Assembly: GCA_031551125.1 (NCBI GenBank) | Contig: JAVBOB010000022.1 | Coordinates: 1 to 28,190 of the forward strand | Source: JAIRNF01 sp031551125 | GTDB taxonomy: Bacteria > Bacteroidota > Bacteroidia > Bacteroidales > UBA932 | Direction of reading: 5' to 3' | DNA: 28,190 nucleotides | Shown here: piece by piece, positions 15,154 to 23,016 of the stretch | Position numbering within the stretch: the stretch's first letter is position 1 | Layout: each line of letters opens with the position of its first letter | The notes under the pieces: model-generated | The model's database searches: none | What the model was told of the DNA's origin: nothing | What the model saw: the letters and a program-made list of their open reading frames with translations, nothing else | Made by a program: the position numbers and the translations under genes

Positions 15154-16463
15154 TGACCTATACAGTAGTAGTTAATTCCGTTTTCTTTTATTTGTGCTGC
15201 ATCGTATATGTTTCGTCCATCAACAATAACGGGCTGATTCATTCGCTTTTTCAGCTCATCAAAGTCTAAAAACCTGAATTCATTCCATTCCGTTAAGAGA
15301 AGAAGGGCATCTGCCCCGTCAAGTGCATGGTAAGGGCTATCGGCATAACGAATACTTCCTCCGATATATTTTTTTGCTTCAACCATTGCTACAGGGTCAT
15401 AGGCAACTACAGATGCTCCTGCGTCGAGCAGCTTCTCAATTACTACGAGAGATGGTGCTTCGCGCATATCGTCGGTATTGGGCTTAAATGAAAGCCCCCA
15501 AATAGCAATAGTTTTACCTTTAAGCGCCCCTTTATAATGGTGGGCTAACTTTTGAAAAACAATTTGTTTTTGCCGACTATTTACTCGCTCAACAGCTTTT
15601 AGTACCTCTAACGAATAGCCGTTTTCTTCAGCTGTTTGCACTATTGCTTTTACATCTTTTGGGAAACAGCTGCCTCCGTAGCCTGCCCCCGGATATAAAA
15701 ATTTACTTCCTATTCTCGGGTCGGAGCCAATACCTTTGCGTACAAGATTTATGTTTGCACCTACCAGCTCGCATAGATTCGCCATATCGTTCATAAAGCT
15801 GATGCGGGTAGCAAGCATAGCGTTGGCTGCGTATTTAGTAAGCTCTGAAGAGGAGATATCCATAAAAATAATAGGATGGCCGTTTAGTACAAACGGTTTA
15901 TATAAGTTCTCCAGCACTTGCCTTGCTTGCTCAGATTCTGTTCCTACAACAATTCTGTCCGGTTTAAGAAAGTCTTCAACAGCGCTTCCTTCCTTCAGAA
16001 ATTCAGGGTTTGATGCAACATCAAAGGGCACATTCTTGCCAAGTTCCCCCATCGTATCGGCAATAATCGATTTTATTTTTTGCGATGTACCTACAGGTAC
16101 AGTACTTTTAGTTACCACTACAAGGTACCGTTCGGCATATTTTCCTATTTCTTTGGCAACTGTGCAAACGTATTTAAGGTCTGCACTACCATCATTTCCC
16201 GGAGGAGTGCCTACGGCAATGAAAACAACCTCTGCATCTCGTAGCGATTCCTTTAGGGTAGTGGTAAATGACAGACGTTTTTTATCCATATTTCTCCGGA
16301 CTATTTCGTCCAGCCCGGGCTCCCAAATAGGGATAATGCCTTTGTTGAGGTCTTTTATTTTTTTCTCATCAATATCTACACAGGTAACAGTTGCGCCTGT
16401 TTCGGCAAAACAAGCTCCGGTAACAAGACCTACATACCCGGTTCCAACGATAGAAATACGCAT
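15150..16463 (-). CDS. ugd: UDP-glucose 6-dehydrogenase
   Basis: This enzyme oxidises UDP-glucose to UDP-glucuronate with two NAD+. The 437 residues show the N-terminal NAD-binding GTGYVGLVTG (7-16), VGTPPGNDGSADL (84-96), STVPVGT (120-126), ELTKYAANAMLATRISFMN (207-225) and the catalytic Cys266 in GYGGSCFPKD (261-270). The C-terminal UDP-binding domain has WGLSFKPNTDDMREAPS. Length is normal. It is the first gene of the operon ugd-uxs-rfbB-rfbA-rfbC, with a promoter-like box at 16509-16516. Confidence 0.97.
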   Translation of the reverse strand: MRISIVGTGYVGLVTGACFAETGATVTCVDIDEKKIKDLNKGIIPIWEPGLDEIVRRNMDKKRLSFTTTLKESLRDAEVVFIAVGTPPGNDGSADLKYVCTVAKEIGKYAERYLVVVTKSTVPVGTSQKIKSIIADTMGELGKNVPFDVASNPEFLKEGSAVEDFLKPDRIVVGTESEQARQVLENLYKPFVLNGHPIIFMDISSSELTKYAANAMLATRISFMNDMANLCELVGANINLVRKGIGSDPRIGSKFLYPGAGYGGSCFPKDVKAIVQTAEENGYSLEVLKAVERVNSRQKQIVFQKLAHHYKGALKGKTIAIWGLSFKPNTDDMREAPSLVVIEKLLDAGASVVAYDPVAMVEAKKYIGGSIRYADSPYHALDGADALLLLTEWNEFRFLDFDELKKRMNQPVIVDGRNIYDAAQIKENGINYYCIGQ

Positions 16464-16508
16464 ATAATATTATGATTTTTTTACAAAAAACAACATGTGG
16501 ACTTGTTG

Positions 16509-16516
16509 CAAATGTA
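16509..16516 (-). promoter_or_regulatory. Putative -7 box (TACATTTG) for the ugd operon
   Basis: The minus strand reads TACATTTG, a full TAnnTTTG match, placing the transcript start about 42 bases before the ugd ATG. No TTTG at -33. It lies in the divergent gap 16464-16648 shared with mqnC. Confidence 0.5.
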
Positions 16517-16635
16517 CTAATTTTAATTGTGAGCTTAGTGATGGTCTATGCCTTTTTACAACAGATTTAAGAAGTTGCCAAGTTGTATTATTGTTATAAC
16601 CAATCATCAACATTATAATTGTTTCCATAAACACT

Positions 16636-16643
16636 TACCTTTG
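16636..16643 (+). promoter_or_regulatory. Putative -7 box (TACCTTTG) for mqnC, close to the start codon
   Basis: TACCTTTG fully matches the -7 consensus and is the same octamer used by two of the rRNA promoters at the window end. A start about 4 bases after the box would leave an almost leaderless mRNA, because the ATG is at 16649. Confidence 0.45.
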
Positions 16644-16648
16644 TGACT

Positions 16649-17746
16649 ATGATATTATCAACTTTATATAGTAAAGCGCTTGGATTCTCTTCGTTATCAG
16701 AAGAAGAATTAGAGTTTCTGTTTCAACATGCCCCATTAGAGGAGCTAATGGCTATTGCCAATGAGCTACGATATAAGCACGTGCCCAGCAAAGGTGTTAG
16801 CTGGCAAATTGACCGAAACGTAAATATTACCAATGTTTGCATATCGGGCTGTACGTTCTGTAACTTTCATTGCAAGCTACATGAGGGAGGTAAGGCTTAT
16901 ACTACGAGTATTGAGGAATATCTCAAAAAGGTAGATGAGCTGTTGCGCTGTGGCGGAAACCAAGTATTACTGCAAGGAGGATTACATCCACGGTACGGAT
17001 TGGCATTCTATACCGATTTATTTCGGCAGCTCAAACAGCATTATCCATCATTGAAGCTACATGCCTTAGGCCCTCCTGAAGTAGCGCATATTGCCCGCAT
17101 AGAAAAAATGAGCTACCGTGCCGTACTTGAAGCACTGGTAGATGCCGGTTTAGATAGCCTACCCGGAGCAGGAGCGGAAATTTTGTGTGACCGTGTGCGC
17201 AAGCAGCTGTCACCGGGTAAACCCGATACACAGGCATGGTTTGATGTGATGCGTGAAGCCCATCGGATGAATTTGCCCACATCTGCAACAATGGTATTTG
17301 GCCATATTGAAACAATTGAAGAACGGATGCAGCATTTGGTTAAGCTACGTACGCTGCAAGCCGAAAAGCCCGATGGGTCTTACGGTTTTTTGGCGTTTAT
17401 TTGTTGGCCTATGCAGCTGAAGGGCACAAAGTTGGAGGCAAGCGTTACCGGCAAGCCGGTAAATGCGGAGGAATATATTCGGATGGTTGCCATAAGTCGT
17501 ATAGCCCTTAATAATATTATTAACATACAAGCTTCATGGCTCACTGTTGGTAAAGATACGGCACAGCTATGCCTGCATGCCGGAGCAAATGATATGGGTT
17601 CTATAATGATTGAAGAAAACGTGGTATCATCAGCGGGAGCAGAGTATTCATTTGATGCCGTGGGCATACAGAAGGCTATTGTGGAGGCTGGTTTTACTCC
17701 CTGGCTAAGGAATCAGAAATATGAAAAAATAGATTATAAAGGATAG
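16649..17746 (+). CDS. mqnC: Cyclic dehypoxanthinyl futalosine synthase (radical SAM)
   Basis: MqnC cyclises dehypoxanthinyl futalosine in the futalosine route to menaquinone. The start is placed at the ATG at 16649; a GTG two codons upstream overlaps the promoter-like box. The 365-residue protein has the radical-SAM cysteines C64, C68 and C71 (CISGCTFC). It also has QGGLHP, the SPGKPDTQAWFDVMREAH segment, GHIETIEER, a WPMQLKGTKLE block, and GANDMGSIMIEENVVSSAG near the C-terminus. The last three fit MqnC better than the related MqnE or CofH. pyrF follows after 20 bases and a UbiD-family gene lies further down, consistent with a menaquinone-related cluster. Confidence 0.88.
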   Translation: MILSTLYSKALGFSSLSEEELEFLFQHAPLEELMAIANELRYKHVPSKGVSWQIDRNVNITNVCISGCTFCNFHCKLHEGGKAYTTSIEEYLKKVDELLRCGGNQVLLQGGLHPRYGLAFYTDLFRQLKQHYPSLKLHALGPPEVAHIARIEKMSYRAVLEALVDAGLDSLPGAGAEILCDRVRKQLSPGKPDTQAWFDVMREAHRMNLPTSATMVFGHIETIEERMQHLVKLRTLQAEKPDGSYGFLAFICWPMQLKGTKLEASVTGKPVNAEEYIRMVAISRIALNNIINIQASWLTVGKDTAQLCLHAGANDMGSIMIEENVVSSAGAEYSFDAVGIQKAIVEAGFTPWLRNQKYEKIDYKG

Positions 17747-17766
17747 CCAAAATAACCTACATTACA

Positions 17767-18600
17767 ATGAACGCACAACAGCTATTTGAACAGATAAAAA
17801 CAAAACGCAGCTTCCTTTGCGTTGGTTTGGATACCGATGTAAAGAAGCTACCCAAGCACTTACAGAACAGCCAACAACCACTATTCGATTTCAACAGACA
17901 AATAGTAGATGCAACAGCGGCATACACCGTAGCCTACAAGCCCAACCTGGCCTTCTACGAAGCGGCGGGCGAAAGCGGCCTGCGCCAGCTGGTAGAAACG
18001 GTGAAGTACATTCGTAGCCGTTACCCTGAAATTTTTATTATTGCCGATGCTAAGCGCGGCGATATTGGCAATACATCACAGCTGTATGCCGAAGCCTTTT
18101 TCAACACAATGGATTTTGACGCTATTACGCTATCCCCATACATGGGGGCTGATACCGTAAAGCCGTTTTTCAGCTACGAGGGACGCTGGTCTATCCTCTT
18201 GGCGCTAACCTCTAACCCTTCGGCCGCCGATTTTCAGCTGATAGAGAACAAGGCCAACGGGCTTAAGCTGTACGAACAGGTGCTGCAAACATCTAAAGAA
18301 TGGGGCACTACCGATAACACCATGTACGTGGTGGGCGCAACCAAAGCCGAAATGCTCACAGCTGTTCGCAAGCATGTACCCAACCATTTCTTGCTCATTC
18401 CCGGTGTGGGCGAGCAAGGCGGAAGCCTTAGCGATGTGGCAAAGTACGGAATGAACAGCCGTTGCGGATTGCTGGTAAACTCATCGCGCGGCATCATCTT
18501 TGCCGATAGCAGCGAGCGTTTTGCAGAAGTAGCAGCAAGCAAGGCAAAAGAGCTACAGCAAGAAATGGAAGGCTTGCTGAAAACAGCAGGATTGTTATAA
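17767..18600 (+). CDS. pyrF: Orotidine 5'-phosphate decarboxylase
   Basis: PyrF converts OMP to UMP, the last step of pyrimidine synthesis. The 277-residue length and sequence place it in the longer type 2 PyrF group. Visible are FLCVGLDTD (16-24), YKPNLAFYEA (57-66), the catalytic DAKRGDIGNT (94-103, Lys96), TLSPYMG, and the phosphate-binding PGVGEQGG with VNSSRGI near the C-terminus. It begins 20 bases after mqnC, without its own promoter-like box, so it is probably co-transcribed with it. The 3' half of the gene looks more GC-rich than mqnC. Confidence 0.96.
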   Translation: MNAQQLFEQIKTKRSFLCVGLDTDVKKLPKHLQNSQQPLFDFNRQIVDATAAYTVAYKPNLAFYEAAGESGLRQLVETVKYIRSRYPEIFIIADAKRGDIGNTSQLYAEAFFNTMDFDAITLSPYMGADTVKPFFSYEGRWSILLALTSNPSAADFQLIENKANGLKLYEQVLQTSKEWGTTDNTMYVVGATKAEMLTAVRKHVPNHFLLIPGVGEQGGSLSDVAKYGMNSRCGLLVNSSRGIIFADSSERFAEVAASKAKELQQEMEGLLKTAGLL

Positions 18601-18604
18601 AGCA

Positions 18605-18681
18605 CGTCATTGCGAGGCGCTTTTTGCCGAAGCAATCTGTTGAGCTAAGAAACAGGTTGCTTCGCTTCGCTCGCAATGACG
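18605..18681. repeat. REP-like palindromic repeat, copy D
   Basis: It starts CGTCATTGCGAGGCGC four bases after the pyrF stop and ends CGCTCGCAATGACG. Inner arms AAGCAATCTGTT and AACAGGTTGCTT close on a short loop. It shares GAGGCGCTTTTTGCCGA with copy A (as TCGGCAAAAAGCGCCTC). Confidence 0.9.
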
Positions 18682-18700
18682 AGAATCATTTAATGATTTG

Positions 18701-18816
18701 CTTCGTTAGGAGCAACATCTTTGTAGTAAAGGAGAACTACCCAAGATTCTTCGCTCCGTTAGGAGCGACATCTTAATCTAACAGAAGTAAAAGATAAGAT
18801 GCTGCTCCTAACGGAG
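18701..18816. repeat. CTCCGTTAGGAGC repeat with inverted copies
   Basis: CTCCGTTAGGAGCGACATCT starts the left arm (18754-18778). Its near-perfect complement, ending CTCCTAACGGAG, is the right arm (18793-18816), with a 14-base loop. A further degraded direct copy, CTTCGTTAGGAGCAACATCT, lies at 18701-18720. It fills most of the gap between REP copy D and ubiD. Confidence 0.85.
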
Positions 18817-18830
18817 CCGCCTAACACAAA

Positions 18831-18851
18831 TAAATATTCAATACTCAATAA
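18831..18851 (+). repeat. 21-base leader element shared with rbfA
   Basis: The 21 bases from TAAATATTCAAT to CTCAATAA are identical, in the same orientation relative to the gene, to a stretch upstream of rbfA (26167-26187, minus strand). Here it ends 20 bases before the ubiD ATG. Confidence 0.7.
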
Positions 18852-18871
18852 ACAATTATCAATCGCAAGCC

Positions 18872-20647
18872 ATGCCCTACAAGAATCTCAACGAGTATAT
18901 AAGTCGTCTTGAAAGCGCAGGAGAGCTGATTCGCATACGCGAATTTGTTGACCCTGTACTTGAGATTACTGAAGTAGCCGACCGCGTATCGAAAATGGAA
19001 GGTGGCGGGAAGGCGTTGCTATTTGAGAATACAGGCACTGATTTTCCGATACTCATTAACATGATGGGTTCGGATAAGCGTATGTGCATGGCCTTGGGTG
19101 TTGAGCAGCTGGAGGATATTCCGAACGAGATAGACAAGCTGTTTAAGTCGGTTAGCACACCGAAACAAAGTCTGTGGGATAAGCTGCAAATGCTTCCGCT
19201 ACTAAACAAGGCTGCCTCATGGATGCCCAAGGAAAGGTCGAAAAAAGGACAATGTCAGGATGTGGTGTTGCGTAATCCGAACCTGTCGTTGCTACCTATA
19301 CTGAAATGCTGGCCGCATGATGGCGGGCGATTTGTTACGCTACCCATGGTGCACACGGTTGACCCAAACAACGGTTGTAGAAACGTGGGTATGTACCGTA
19401 TGCAGGTGTTTTCTAATACTACCACGGGCATGCACTGGCACAAGCATAAAACGGGTGCGCGCCATTATGAAGAGTACAAGAAGCGTGGTGAACGAATGCC
19501 TGTTGTGGTTACCTTGGGCGGCGACCCTGCTTACGCCTATGCTGCTACCGCTCCGCTACCCGATAACTTGGATGAATACCTGTTGGCAGGTTTTCTTCGC
19601 AAGAAAAAAGTCGAGCTGGTACGCTGTATTACTCAACCATTAGCCGTTCCAAGCGATGTTGATTTTGTTATTGAGGGTTATGTTGACCCTACTGAACCAC
19701 TGGCTGTTGAGGGTGCATTTGGCGACCACACGGGTTTTTACTCACTCGAAGATTTGTATCCCGTATTCCATGTAACCTGCATTACGCACCGAAAGAATGC
19801 CGTATATCCCGCTACCATTGTAGGTATTCCGCCACAAGAAGATGCGTATATAGCCAAGGCTACCGAGCGCATTTTCCTTGCGCCTATCCGCATGACGCTT
19901 GCCCCCGAAGTGGTAGATATGTGCCTTCCCATAGAGGGTGTAGCGCACAACATTGCCATTATAAAAATGCAGAAGAGCTACGCGGGACAGGCGGTAAAGA
20001 TAGCCAGCTCGCTATGGGGAGCAGGTCAAATGATGCTGAATAAGCTGATAGTTGTGGTAAGCGATGACATCGACATTCACAATTACGCTCAGCTGGCAGA
20101 GGTGGTGAACAAGCGGTTTAATCCGGCCAGCGATTTATACTTTAGCAAAGGTCCGCTCGATGTGCTAGACCATGCCGCGCAGATAATGGGTTTTGGCGGT
20201 AAGCTGTGTATTGATGCTACCGAGAAGCTGGCAGATGAGCTGGCACTTAATGGTACAAGCAACGCTTACAACCAGCTTCACCAATTCGTTCACAAATCGA
20301 AGTTTAGCGGTACACCTACCGCTAAAATTATGGTGCTGTTTGATGATGTGGTTGACCTGAACGATACGGCTACCGCTGTTTGGCTGCTGGGTAACAACAT
20401 AGACGTTTCTCGCGATTGTACGGTAAAAGATGGCGCGCTGATTATTGATGCAACTACAAAACATAAGGGAATAAACGGATTCGCTCGCCCTTGGCCTAAC
20501 GTAGTTTGCTCATCTCCTGAAACCATTGCAGTAGTCGATGCTAAGTGGAGCAAGCTGGGATTGGGAGAACTTATTCAATCTCCCTCGGTAAAGTATAGAA
20601 AATTGGAGCAGGAGGGTGGGGCAATGGTGCATAATATGGGTTTATAA
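18872..20647 (+). CDS. UbiD-family decarboxylase (menaquinone pathway type)
   Basis: UbiD enzymes use prenylated FMN to decarboxylate aromatic or unsaturated acids. The 591-residue length fits the longer UbiD group often annotated as menaquinone biosynthesis decarboxylase. Features are the flavin/metal region NVGMYRMQVFSN with MHWHKHKTGARHY (171-199), the VVVTLGGDPA block (211-220), and the catalytic-region motif EGAFGDHTGFYS (280-291). With mqnC 1.1 kb upstream, a role in decarboxylating a naphthoate intermediate (MqnL-like) is a reasonable inference. The UbiX flavin prenyltransferase it would need is not in this window. Confidence 0.9.
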   Translation: MPYKNLNEYISRLESAGELIRIREFVDPVLEITEVADRVSKMEGGGKALLFENTGTDFPILINMMGSDKRMCMALGVEQLEDIPNEIDKLFKSVSTPKQSLWDKLQMLPLLNKAASWMPKERSKKGQCQDVVLRNPNLSLLPILKCWPHDGGRFVTLPMVHTVDPNNGCRNVGMYRMQVFSNTTTGMHWHKHKTGARHYEEYKKRGERMPVVVTLGGDPAYAYAATAPLPDNLDEYLLAGFLRKKKVELVRCITQPLAVPSDVDFVIEGYVDPTEPLAVEGAFGDHTGFYSLEDLYPVFHVTCITHRKNAVYPATIVGIPPQEDAYIAKATERIFLAPIRMTLAPEVVDMCLPIEGVAHNIAIIKMQKSYAGQAVKIASSLWGAGQMMLNKLIVVVSDDIDIHNYAQLAEVVNKRFNPASDLYFSKGPLDVLDHAAQIMGFGGKLCIDATEKLADELALNGTSNAYNQLHQFVHKSKFSGTPTAKIMVLFDDVVDLNDTATAVWLLGNNIDVSRDCTVKDGALIIDATTKHKGINGFARPWPNVVCSSPETIAVVDAKWSKLGLGELIQSPSVKYRKLEQEGGAMVHNMGL

Positions 20648-20755
20648 AATGCATAGAGTTGATTCCCAGCCGTTTTGTACATATCTTGCTGGCGTAATTT
20701 GCGTTTAAGTTAAGGGAAAAATAAAATGAAAATCAAAATAGATGCGTAATATATA

Positions 20756-20763
20756 TATATTTG
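20756..20763 (+). promoter_or_regulatory. Putative -7 box (TATATTTG) for the lipoprotein gene
   Basis: TATATTTG fully matches TAnnTTTG. It lies inside the longer version of the downstream reading frame (ATG at 20742), which favours the ATG at 20775 as the true start. The leader would be only about 8 bases. Confidence 0.45.
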
Positions 20764-20774
20764 CAAGAAAATTT

Positions 20775-21512
20775 ATGAAAAACATCATCTTTATTTACAT
20801 TGCTGTACTATTACTTAGTGCATGTGCAGGTGGGACATCTAACAAGAAAACAACATCTACCCTAATCGATAGTGTGATGGCCTTGCGCTATGTGGATGAG
20901 GGAGCATTTGTAAGTAATCTGGAGTTTTTGGATAAAAATGACGCTGTTAGTTTGAAGGATGTGGATCGTGCTGCAAATTTTATTAGATATGCTCAAAAGT
21001 CAGGCTTAGACTTAAGCGAGTTTACTGTTGCTGAGGTAATGCAGAAAGCAAAAGATTTTGACAGAAAATCAAATAAAAGAGCAAGGAAAGAGTTTTGGAC
21101 GTATAGTGAAAATACAAACGATATAGATGATAGTAAAACGTATTTTGCCGAAACCACTGCGCCTGAAAAGTTGGAATTTAAATTTCCTTACGATGGTGGA
21201 ACAACAGTTTATATTACACTGCGGTATAAAGAAAATAAAAACAATGTGATGCTCCGTATTTCCAAAGGACAATTTATGTCGAGTTTGTCAGATAACAATA
21301 CAATTAGGGTACGCTTTGATGACGCTAAACCGCAAATATTCTCCTACTCTACACCTTCTGATTATAGCACAGAAACTATATTTATCAATAATGAAAAAAC
21401 ATTTATTTCACAAATAAAAAACGCAAAAAAAATTATCATTGAGTGTGAGTTTTACAACGAAGGAACACAAATAATAAAATTTAATACAGCTGGCCTTAAG
21501 TGGGAACACTGA
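20775..21512 (+). CDS. Putative lipoprotein of unknown function
   Basis: The start at 20775 gives MKNIIFIYIAVLLLSACAGG, a lipoprotein signal peptide with lipobox LSAC and lipidated Cys17. The longer start at 20742 adds eleven residues and overlaps the promoter-like box. The mature 229 residues are not recognised. They look mixed alpha/beta: a helical N-terminal half (DRAANFIRYAQKSGLDLSEF, then lysine-rich helices) and a beta-rich C-terminal half from about 130 (FPYDGGTTVYITLRYKEN, INNEKTFISQI). It probably faces the periplasm or outer membrane. The gene is AT-rich compared with ubiD upstream and appears to be a single-gene unit. Confidence 0.75.
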   Translation: MKNIIFIYIAVLLLSACAGGTSNKKTTSTLIDSVMALRYVDEGAFVSNLEFLDKNDAVSLKDVDRAANFIRYAQKSGLDLSEFTVAEVMQKAKDFDRKSNKRARKEFWTYSENTNDIDDSKTYFAETTAPEKLEFKFPYDGGTTVYITLRYKENKNNVMLRISKGQFMSSLSDNNTIRVRFDDAKPQIFSYSTPSDYSTETIFINNEKTFISQIKNAKKIIIECEFYNEGTQIIKFNTAGLKWEH

Positions 21513-21800
21513 TAGCTGCAATTTTCCAAAAGGGATTGTCCAAAGTAAAATTAAATTTTAATTGAGGTAACGATGCCAAAAATGGTTGGAGAGATAGGTT
21601 TCAAGCCCTTGCTTTACCCTGCAGCATACTAACTGTTTTAATAAATGCGCTAACTGTTTTGGCATTATTACCTTTTTTATTCGGAATTGCTAAAAATGTA
21701 TAGATATTGATACGTAAGTTGCTGATTAATAATTATACTAAAATTGAAATCTATACTTTATGACCAATCCCGCCTAACTAATCCGATGCCTGCTTTTCAG
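21513..21800. other. Gene-free AT-rich gap
   Basis: No convincing gene is seen. The only ORF-like piece on the plus strand is a 19-codon frame starting MPKMVGEIGF (near 21572), too short to call. The segment has several AT-rich stretches and no clear repeat arms until the hairpin at 21801. Confidence 0.5.
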
Positions 21801-21826
21801 CTTTGCATAGCCAATGCTATGCAAAG
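21801..21826. terminator. Perfect 11-bp hairpin over the stop of the small helical protein gene
   Basis: CTTTGCATAGC (21801-21811) and GCTATGCAAAG (21816-21826) form an 11-bp stem with a CAAT loop. The minus-strand stop codon at 21817-21819 lies in the stem. GTTTTATT follows on the plus strand, so it could end plus-strand transcription; a T-run is absent on the minus side. Confidence 0.55.
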
Positions 21827-22227
21827 GTTTTATTCCATTCAGCCGTTAGCTCTTCTACTCGTTTAAGCATACTTTCTACGCCTCCGCATTTAACCGATAG
21901 CCGCTTCTTGAGTTCCATTGATGGTGTTTTATCCAGTAGTTCCTCCAACTCCTCATCTGTAAATTCGCTATACTTCCTTCTGAATGCAATAAAGTTTGAG
22001 AGTGTTGCAATATCCTCTTTCAAGAATCCGATTTCCGAACCCATTTCATGAGTCAGCTGTATCAATCTGTTCTCCAAATCAATCGATAACATTTCCTGTT
22101 CGGGAAACGAGCTACCCTTGTGCTGCTCGGCTATATCGTAAGCATAGTGCTCCAGCCCGTTTAGCCGGATTTCAAATTGATGTATTTGCTCTAGCAAGTC
22201 CTTTAGCAAGCCTTCTTTAGCCGTCAT
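21817..22227 (-). CDS. Small helical protein of unknown function
   Basis: The ATG at 22227 gives a 136-residue acidic protein starting MTAKEGLLKDLLEQ. The longer frame from 22296 adds 23 residues from the divergent promoter region and is less likely. The protein is predicted almost wholly alpha-helical, with heptad-like leucines (LLKDLLEQIHQFEIRLNGLE, and MLKRVEELTAEW at the end) that suggest a coiled coil. It also has an acidic stretch FTDEELEELLDKTPS near 88-102. There is no signal peptide or membrane segment. I do not recognise the family. It is divergent from the LysE-type gene. Confidence 0.65.
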   Translation of the reverse strand: MTAKEGLLKDLLEQIHQFEIRLNGLEHYAYDIAEQHKGSSFPEQEMLSIDLENRLIQLTHEMGSEIGFLKEDIATLSNFIAFRRKYSEFTDEELEELLDKTPSMELKKRLSVKCGGVESMLKRVEELTAEWNKTFA

Positions 22228-22253
22228 TATGAGCACACTTAGGTTACAAATTC

Positions 22254-22261
22254 TAAAAGTA
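22254..22261 (-). promoter_or_regulatory. Weak -7-like box (TACTTTTA) for the small helical protein gene
   Basis: The minus strand reads TACTTTTA, the same one-mismatch variant as at 162-169. The leader would be about 23 bases. Tentative. Confidence 0.25.
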
Positions 22262-22273
22262 CGCAATATTTTG

Positions 22274-22281
22274 TACATTTG
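22274..22281 (+). promoter_or_regulatory. Putative -7 box (TACATTTG) for the LysE-type gene
   Basis: TACATTTG is a full match, giving a leader of about 38 bases before the ATG at 22323. There is no TTTG at -33. Confidence 0.45.
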
Positions 22282-22322
22282 TCCACAACATAACATAAGT
22301 AACTACCGACTGTTTTGGTTTC

Positions 22323-22961
22323 ATGTGGATTGATTTTTTAAAGGCGATATTGGTTGGCTTTTGTGGCTCTGTTCCGTTGGGTCCTATAGGCGTACTATGT
22401 ATTCAGCGAACATTGGCCAAGGGTAGAGCATCCGGTCTTATTTCGGGAGCGGGAGCCGCTTTTGCTGATACGATATTTTCTGCAATAGCAATTTTAGGCT
22501 TAGCTGTTGTGCAGCAGCTGATAAAAGATAACGAGGCCTCTTTTCTTATTGGAGGAGGGGCTATTCTTATTTTTCTTGGAGTAAACATATTTTTTACCAA
22601 CCCCATAAAGCAGCTTCGTAAGAACAGAATGAAAAAGGGGCGGTTTGTGGAAGATTTCGTTTCGGTTTTTCTACTTACGCTCACTAATCCGGCTACTATA
22701 TTCTTCCTTATGGGACTTTTTGCCCTAATGAAGCTAGATTTATCCGGTGATACCCATCAGTTCAGTGCTTTTATGGTGCTGCTTGGCGTATTTGTGGGGG
22801 CTTCTCTGTGGTGGGTTTCGCTTACTTCTTTAGTTGACCGTTTTCGCCGTAAGTTTCGACTCAAGCAGCTATGGATGGTTAACCGTATATCGGGGATAGC
22901 GATTTTTATAATGGGTATTATATCCTTCCTTGATGGTCTTTGGATGCTGTTTTTTAAGTAA
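22323..22961 (+). CDS. LysE/RhtB family transporter
   Basis: The 212-residue protein has about six hydrophobic segments, the size and topology of the LysE/RhtB amino-acid exporter superfamily. The N-terminal GFCGSVPLGPIGVLCIQRTLAKG (12-34) is the diagnostic first-helix region, where family members have a P-G-P-type motif. The VFLLTLTNPATIFFLMGLF segment (113-131) matches the conserved N-P block in the central helix. Such proteins export amino acids or related small molecules through the cytoplasmic membrane. Substrate unknown. It appears to be a single gene, followed by a palindromic repeat. Confidence 0.9.
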   Translation: MWIDFLKAILVGFCGSVPLGPIGVLCIQRTLAKGRASGLISGAGAAFADTIFSAIAILGLAVVQQLIKDNEASFLIGGGAILIFLGVNIFFTNPIKQLRKNRMKKGRFVEDFVSVFLLTLTNPATIFFLMGLFALMKLDLSGDTHQFSAFMVLLGVFVGASLWWVSLTSLVDRFRRKFRLKQLWMVNRISGIAIFIMGIISFLDGLWMLFFK

Positions 22962-23016
22962 GCAAACCTAAGCTGTTGAACATTTTTCGTTTCTTCGGGC
23001 TGAAAGTCCAGCTTAA

